From Lamellibrachia satsuma (Eukaryota; Annelida; Polychaeta; Sabellida; Siboglinidae), in the NCBI GenBank assembly GCA_033239005.1, contig BSQZ01000030.1, positions 2,528,501 to 2,592,500 on the forward strand: a stretch of DNA of 64,000 nt, in the 5' to 3' direction. The position numbers and the translations under genes were made by a program. The notes below the pieces were generated by a model that was not told the DNA's origin, did not search any database, and worked only from the letters and a program-made list of their open reading frames with translations. Below, piece after piece: positions 57,801 through 64,000 of this stretch (position 1 is the first letter of the stretch; each line of letters begins with the position of its first letter).

Positions 57801-58565
57801 GTTCATAGTTTTCCACTAAGAAAATCTGTATGACTTTTAATGTTTGTTCAATTTCTTCTTTTTAAAATCAATTGAGGACGGGCTGTAAGGCAGAAAAAAA
57901 GTTTGCCACTTACCTTTTTTTAGACAGATCGTGATACAGCTACCGCGCAAAACTGCCGTCCCTTGAAAAACAACGCCACCTCAATAACTCAGCAATGGGT
58001 GGGAGTAGACAATTAATTTTTTCACTCAAATATAACTTTGGTATATATTCAACACAAAATATATAAAAGGAGGCATCCAGACCGCGTTATTTTAATTTTA
58101 ATTTTTTACACATGAAATGCTATCGTCAAGAGTTTTTCTATTTTTATGCAAAAATACCCCAATTTTTAGGAATGGCTCAAATGGCTGTTGAAGAGGCAAA
58201 TATTTATGAAACTTGCCAAAGTTATCTTTGCTGAAAGATAAGACAATTGTTTATCCCTAACAAAAATTGAAAGTGGGATATTAATCTAAACAACCGAACA
58301 GCAAAGCTCACAAGTTTAGAAAATTAAATTGTTCCATTTTTCGTGACTTCGCACATATGCATTTGCACCGACATAGTTTTAGTGATTAATATGTATAACA
58401 TATCCCTATAGTCACTTTTTGTTCCATGGTGAATAAAAAAACAATTATCTTAGAACAGCCCAGCTAATGCAATGAAATAGCAGAAAGATTAGGGATTATG
58501 TTATTAGCAAAGACTGGGTGTTTATTCACAAAGTCGTTTATCTGCCTTGTCCATCTGTGTTACAG
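57801..58565. other. Region immediately upstream of gene B
   Basis: AT-rich unique sequence ending in an acceptor-like TGTGTTACAG at 58556-58565. No other feature recognised. Confidence 0.45.
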
Positions 58566-58571
58566 TTGCGA

Positions 58572-59014
58572 ATGTCACTGGTGCAGGTAGTAGCAGCGAT
58601 GGTCCTGGTGACTTCAGCTGAGGTCGGCGCCAATGGTAAGCATAGCTGTTGTAAATTTAGATCAATGATGCGTATTACCTGCCAAAATCGCAACTCAGAA
58701 ATATAGTTGTCATTGTACAATTCCCGTGAGAAACTCTGGCACTTGACGCGCGCTAAAGCTCCAGGTGAGTCACTAGGCTCTGATGTTCCGTGTTACTGGC
58801 ATATCTCCCAACGTATAATCTAACAGTATAGTTCGATTTGTTGCAGCTTACCCGGATATGTTCTGGATTGGCCACCAGAGTGTCAGATGTATAGACGTCG
58901 TGGAATCGCTGTTGGGGAGGGTCAAGAGGTCAACGTCTCACGTTTTCGTGTACAGCATCAGTCACACTAAGTTACAATACAAGTATGTATGTGTCCCGAG
59001 GATGACATTCATGA

Positions 59015-59079
<65 letters not shown>

Positions 59080-59541
59080 ATTTTGACATAATCTGTTTGT
59101 AACACAGGATGGGAGCTGCTTTATTTCCGTGTGACTAGATATATCGATTCCTTAATTTGCCAGTTTTCTTGGTGAAAAAGTTTAATTCCAACACGCAGGG
59201 GAATGTCTTACGACTGGGGAACGACCCCACCCGGATACCGCGCCCGAGAAACCACGGAGGGGGACAACTGCCCGATCACGTGGCCGCAGCGTCCTTCAGG
59301 CTTCAGTTGGTGCTCCACCAATGACGTCATCCGATTCGCCGACCAGTATGCCGACCGCTACGGCAATTACAGTCTCCTCTTCAACAATTGTCACCACTTC
59401 GTGAACCGGCTGGCGACCATGTTGGAATCGTCGAAGTGTTCGACTCCAGGGAGGGGAAACGACGCGACTACCGGATTATTCTCGGGGATCATCGACACCC
59501 TGGGCAGCTGGTGGACGGGATTCGAGGGCGGCGAGGTGTAA
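58572..59541 (+). CDS. Gene B: paralogue of gene A (3 coding exons seen)
   Basis: Exons 58572-58635, 58847-58982 and 59199-59541 (phases 1 and 2, as in gene A) give 180 residues. Residues 1-21 form a signal peptide (VVAAMVLVTSAEVGA). Compared with gene A it keeps Y-P-D-x-F-W, V-K-R-S-T-S, S-I-S-H-T (H61), N-C-P-I-T-W, C-S-T-N-D, F-N-N-C-H-H-F-V-N-R-L-A (C131) and the ending G-I-I-D-T-L-G-S-W-W-T. The H-to-C spacing is 70 in both. An acceptor-like TTACAG six bases before the ATG mirrors gene A's exon 2, so a one-codon or untranslated first exon probably lies upstream; I did not find it. Introns are compact (211 and 216 bases), whereas gene A's are bloated by repeats. The function is unknown; a papain-like amidase or acyltransferase fold is a guess from the N-C-x-H-F motif. 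Confidence 0.85.
59011..59078. repeat. (CGCA)n(CA)n microsatellite in intron 2 of gene B
   Basis: About nine CGCA units followed by about sixteen CA units; alternating purine-pyrimidine, a candidate for Z-DNA. Confidence 0.93.
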
Positions 59542-60197
59542 GAACAGCCACATCAGAGAGGAGACCGTTGTGTAAATACTACAGCAGCGGCGAGGTTTTG
59601 TGTAGCCGTATGTGTAGGTTCGTGTGCTAAATTGTAAGACAGTTGTTAGCGTAGGTCAAGATCAATATTTCGTGATTCCTTTGGTAGAATCGCAGTTTAT
59701 TCACTAAACAACCTGGATGTTTTACAATATTGTTATTTGCACGTAGAAAATCGTGCTATCAAGTAATGCTGGAATCGCTATCAGAGACCTTTCTGTCTAA
59801 TGAGTTCGCTCGAATCGAAACAGAGACCCCTGAAAGGTTTCCACAGTAATACGTGATGGGTTTAAGTGAATAAGATCGCTGATTGAAACGTTGCCAATAG
59901 AGAAATCTGCTGAAGGAACCCTTTAAGCATAAGCGGTGTAGTTCGGTATTTACTGTCACACTATTCACAGTAATCGCATTTGGGAAGTCCACATCCCAAT
60001 ATGTTTCACTTTCATAATGTTGAATTAGTAGTAGCTGTTGTGTATCTAATAATGTTCTGTTATTGAAGTCACGCCACCTGCTGTAATGGCGACGACATTG
60101 CAGCACGGACTGACTTAATTATTAATAATAAGGTTGCATGGACTAGGAACGGCGACACATTGCTGTGATTCGTTGCACAATGTAGATATATGGGCTG
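59542..60197. other. Convergent 3' ends of gene B (+) and the right-edge gene (-)
   Basis: Only 656 bases separate the two stop codons. No clear plus-strand AATAAA was found for gene B here. The 115-codon minus-strand frame at 59759-60106 lies in the putative 3' UTR and shows nothing recognisable. Confidence 0.5.
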
Positions 60198-63100
60198 CTA
60201 TTCAACGGGTGGGATCCCTCTGCTGTTAGTTCTTTGGTTGTTATCATCATCGTCCTCTGGCGACATTGACAAATCGCGGTCACGACTCTCCCTCCGCGAG
60301 ATCATCTTCGAGAACTGGAGGCAGCACAGAAGGAAGTTCAGGTGACCAATTAATTCAATCATTAATCTGGTTCCGCAATTCAATGATTCGCTCGTCTTGT
60401 TTCAGAATAATTTCGCGAACACTGAAACCTATTTAATCTCCTCAACATCACTATACCTCGTTTATGCAAATGTCTTATTTGCTTTTGATGAAATCATCGG
60501 ACAAACTGTTATATTATTTTCGGCCAAGTCGAAATTCGTCCAAAAAGGGTAGAATGGCTCTATATTCTGTAACACAGAGCTATTCACACTTTCGCAAGTT
60601 ACCCGATCTAACGGTCAAAGTCAAAATGTTTCGATGATTTTAACAAAAGTATACATTCTTTTATTAAACAAACTGTGCATATTACATGAGCTAATCGCAC
60701 ATTATATATTTCAACATCGACGAACCTGATACGCGATGTGCTAAATAAGGTATAGAAGCAGCTCTAACAGCAGCTCTAACAGCAGCAGCTGATTATAACA
60801 ACTGAAGAAACGAATACGCAGCAAATACAGAAGAAATACAGTGCAACATCGCCAAATAATAATCACTCGTAGCAGCAGAATGAACTTCCAAATGGACATG
60901 TTTTATTCATTCTAAATAGTCGAAATATTTGACCATTCCAACAGCGGCACAAAACCTAACAATTAAACTATTGAAACATTAGCAGAACCTCGCGTAAATC
61001 GGTTTGTTTGGCTTGCGAAACGATACAAAACACGGATGTTAAAGTTCATATGCAAAAGTCGGATACATTTATTTGTTTTCATCGTTCTGTATCCCTCGTG
61101 TCCGTCTGGGAGACTGCCACTAAGACCATAATGTGGTCGATAACGTGACAGCCACCAAAATAAAATTATAAATTAAACAATATAATTGAGTGAGGGATTA
61201 AATACAAATAACTATGAGTATATGTTTAAATAAAGTGTAAGAATAAGACAATCAATATATAACATATATTATTATAATATGTGAGATGGTATGAAGAGTA
61301 AATAAGTTAGCAAACATTTAACAACAATTAGTTATCATATAAGTGGCAAATATAACAATTCCGGATATTACAACTTGAGCTATATTGTGACAGAAAGAAA
61401 TTCTTCGCATAGGAACTGAAACCTTGCAATGAGTGAGACTGAATTATATCAATGATCAAGGCGGGGGGTGTTATTAATTACATGGACAATACTAAGCCTG
61501 GGTGATTTCCTGGCAAGTTCAGTATTCGTCCTTTTTTGTATAATGTGTATGCACATCTTAATTTTTTCTTATTCCTAACCTTGAAAAATATTCAGGTAAA
61601 TTACCATTTATGTATGTATGATACAATTTCAGTTGTTGTAATCTAATAATGTCTGTGGCCATTAAAATTTTAAGATATTTGAATAATGGCCCTGTTTGTG
61701 CATTATGAAATTTTACATGCTAGTTTATCAATATGATTTTTTCCAATTGAGGTGTTTGTTTATTGTGGATGGTAAAAAATCATATTAATAGTACTGGAAT
61801 GAATGAATGAATGAATGAATGAATGAATGGACCAGCGGCCTACTTTGTCTTTGCATTACTATATGGTTTGCTTAGGAATATTGGAACACGTCGGGAAATA
61901 TGTGGACACTGTTTGATTTTATGTGGATACTGTATGATTTTACTGCCGAAATGTCTCGATAAATCTTAGCAACTGTGTCGATCTATCTTTTGAGTAGAGC
62001 TGTCTCGTCTTTGGCTTTGCATTGGTTTGCCCTTTGGCTTTGCGATTTTCTCGAAGCACAGTGCGCACAGTGCGCACAGTGCGCACAGTGCGCACAGTGC
62101 ACACAGTGCACACAGTGCCTCTCGGTCTACGCTAGCTGTTATTTAAAATTTATATATGCTGCAGTGTTTTAACAGTGCTTTAAATAATGAAACTGATGTC
62201 ACACCCAAAATCATTGTTATTTGCCCAACTGCAACATACAAGCTTTTAGCATACGCAGATGTTCTGTGTTTCTGTGGAATGACAATGTTTGTTGATGTTC
62301 GTTTGGCCAGACTGACGTCACACGACGATTTCATACGGACATTGCCGAGTGAAATGTAAAATCGCTTGGTGCTTCTTTGCCACTAATATAATTAGCTTTT
62401 CTTGAAGAATATTATTTATTAATGCATTCCAAACTACTAATACAACTGTTTGTTATTATATATCACGATTTCTGGAATATTTGCATGTGATTTTTAACAT
62501 ATTCTATGATTACACTTTCATTGAAATCATAATGGCAACTGTCACAGATTACTTGGTGGTTTGCCAGATTAACCGTAAATTGTCAATAAAATATATGTGT
62601 CATGCGTATAGTGAAATGTTGGTAGCAAGTTTGTCCTTACGTCGACGAAGAGCTGACTAAAATGAGTTGAATGCAATACAAGCATCACGTCCTTCTAAAC
62701 CAACGAGGTGTGTATGCCAAATAAATAGAATGTTTTAATTATAAGCGATATTTCTGTTCCACGTTTAGCAATACTTGGAATATTCTATTCCCAATGCCAA
62801 GTTTGCCTACAACAAGCAAGAGGAAACAAGAACAAAACGGAAGAATTCCTACCAAAACGAGATATTTGCAATTTGCAAATATACGGTTATACATTAAATG
62901 GGAAACTCAACATAGGAAAAAGAAAGACGGTGTTTTTTTTAGTAAAAATTCTATCCTAATGTTTGAAATTTATAAAATATTTTATGCATGTGTCCTTTTT
63001 CACCACATATTAATTTGACAGTAAAATTCAAACACCCTTTAACATATTGACAACCCAATAGACATCGACGTGACGGACTTACCCTGTCTAAGATGGGATC

Positions 63101-63995
63101 GCGGAGATAAGTGGCGTACGACTTGCGCCTGTGGTTAACGTCTCGGCTGAAGTAGCCTGTATTTCTGATGATTGGCATACGTATTGTCTTGAAGCCAGCT
63201 TTCTTCAGGCTAGTCTGATTACAAAAAAATACAACATCCCGCGGTACGTCATTAAACAGTATCGCAAGCACAATATTTAAAGAACTAGTGTCGTTCCAGT
63301 ACTTACTTACAGTGAAATAAACACGCTTATAATATGCCAGCCATATATGTATACTGTTTACTGAACGGGTCTTGTATGACCAACGCATTTTTATCTTTAC
63401 GCTTGAACCTTCAAACATGCCTTCATAAGAACGGGTAAGATATATAATACATGCAAGACTAACTTTTTATTTCAGAAATAGTATTTGAGGTTTGAGTTGC
63501 TTCCGTTGCTTAGATGCAACATAGTAATACTACGGTCATGTTAAGACAGTTCCACAATGCAAGACCTCATTAAAATAAAACTAATTTCTTCTCTGGTTCA
63601 TATAGACATATTCAGAATAAATTATACATATTGCAGCTTAATGTATTACATATATGAATGTAACTAGACATAGCAGCAGTAAACGAATAAAACATTGATT
63701 TTTCCATACAACACAAACAATATCAATATCATCTCACCTGACTAGTGATAGACGGAGATTCGCTCTCTACACTCGAATCCAGAAGGAAACGTATCCGGTG
63801 ACGCTTCTGTGGGAAGCCGATGTTAGACACCGATACGGCAGGCGCCGAACACAACGCAGTCCCACGAGCGTTCCACGTGACAGGGGAAGGGGAATTCGCC
63901 TCGTAATCATCGGACGGGGCGTGGGACGGGGTCCGATGTGAAGTGTTCGTGGACGTCGATAGGGTGCGACTGCGGAAGGATCCGCTCCGAGACAT
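60198..63995 (-). CDS. Unrecognised Ser/Arg-rich protein (3 exons, may be partial)
   Basis: Minus-strand exons 63995-63738 (86 codons from ATG), 63214-63083 (44 codons) and 60314-60198 (38 codons plus stop) are all phase 0, giving 168 residues. Splice sites are good: donors CAG|GTGAGA and AGG|GTAAGT; acceptors TTTTTTTGTAATCAG and CTGTGCTGCCTCCAG. Exon 1 is Ser/Thr-rich and looks disordered (SRSGSFRSRTLSTST). Exon 2 is compact and basic (GYFSRDVNHRRKSYATYLRD). The end is acidic (SPEDDDDNN). No signal peptide, membrane span or known motif is seen. The true start could lie beyond the window and an extra exon could hide in the 2.8-kb second intron. A minus-strand AATAAA at 59701-59696 would give a 0.5-kb 3' UTR ending 155 bases beyond gene B's stop. 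Confidence 0.55.
60640..60840. repeat. Dispersed repeat copy, unexpanded
   Basis: Shares in order with 35824-36420: TTTTATTAAACA-ACTGTGCA, one ATTAC-T-A-CTA-TC-CACA-TAT segment, CGCGATG-GCT, and AGCAGCT. In this copy the middle segment occurs once. Confidence 0.7.
62060..62118. repeat. 9-bp (GCGCACAGT)n repeat, about 6-7 units
   Basis: Near-perfect units; the last two change GCGCAC to GCACAC. Confidence 0.95.
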
Positions 63996-64000
63996 CGCGT

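Larger units (their letters stand above)
60315..63082 (-). other. Long second intron of the right-edge gene
   Basis: It contains the unexpanded relative of the 35.8-kb dispersed repeat (about 60640-60840), a (GAAT)n tract (61797-61829) and a 9-bp (GCGCACAGT)n array (62060-62118). Otherwise AT-rich unique sequence. Confidence 0.5.

Overview
This window looks like a chromosomal segment from an invertebrate animal, most likely a marine lophotrochozoan and plausibly a mollusc. The reasons are spliced genes with GT-AG introns, AATAAA signals, tRNA-derived SINE and non-LTR retrotransposon debris, and a very heavy load of minisatellites. There is no sign of bacterial gene organisation. Species assignment is inference only.

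Five spliced protein-coding genes can be supported. (1) A plus-strand RNF141-type RING-finger gene: non-coding first exon ending at 20694, coding exons 25930-28774, 241 residues, all junctions in phase. (2) A minus-strand gene (37326 down to 30564) encoding a small retropepsin-like aspartic protease split over at least seven coding exons. It is probably a domesticated retroelement protease, and one small exon is still unlocated. (3) and (4) A tandem pair of plus-strand paralogues, gene A (41110-47027) and gene B (58572-59541). They encode small secreted proteins with a strictly conserved N-N-C-H-H-F motif and share intron phases. I read them tentatively as papain-fold (LRAT / NlpC-P60 / PPPDE-like) proteins of unknown function. 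(5) A minus-strand gene at the right edge (63995 down to 60198) encoding a short, Ser- and charge-rich protein I do not recognise; it may extend beyond the window.

Layout: 1-20 kb is essentially gene-free and dominated by minisatellites (19, 21, 33, 13/18, 65, 37, 28, 19 and 16 bp units), one SINE and LINE tails. 20-30 kb holds the RNF141-like gene, whose long first intron carries LINE fragments and a 60-bp satellite. 30.5-38 kb holds the aspartic protease gene, with 38-bp and 29-bp satellites in its introns. 38-41 kb, between divergently oriented genes, holds a polypyrimidine tract and a 42-bp satellite. 41-60 kb holds paralogues A and B, with CR1-like and L2-like LINEs in and between them. 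60-64 kb is the right-edge gene, convergent with B.

The unifying theme is satellite birth from transposons. At least three tandem arrays (24.2-25.1 kb, 51.9-52.7 kb, and the (AT)n tracts at 44.4 and 45.2 kb) can be traced to a specific piece of LINE sequence. A fourth (35.9-36.2 kb) can be traced to one segment of a dispersed repeat that has an unexpanded relative at 60.6 kb. Most long open frames here are such arrays read through, not genes.
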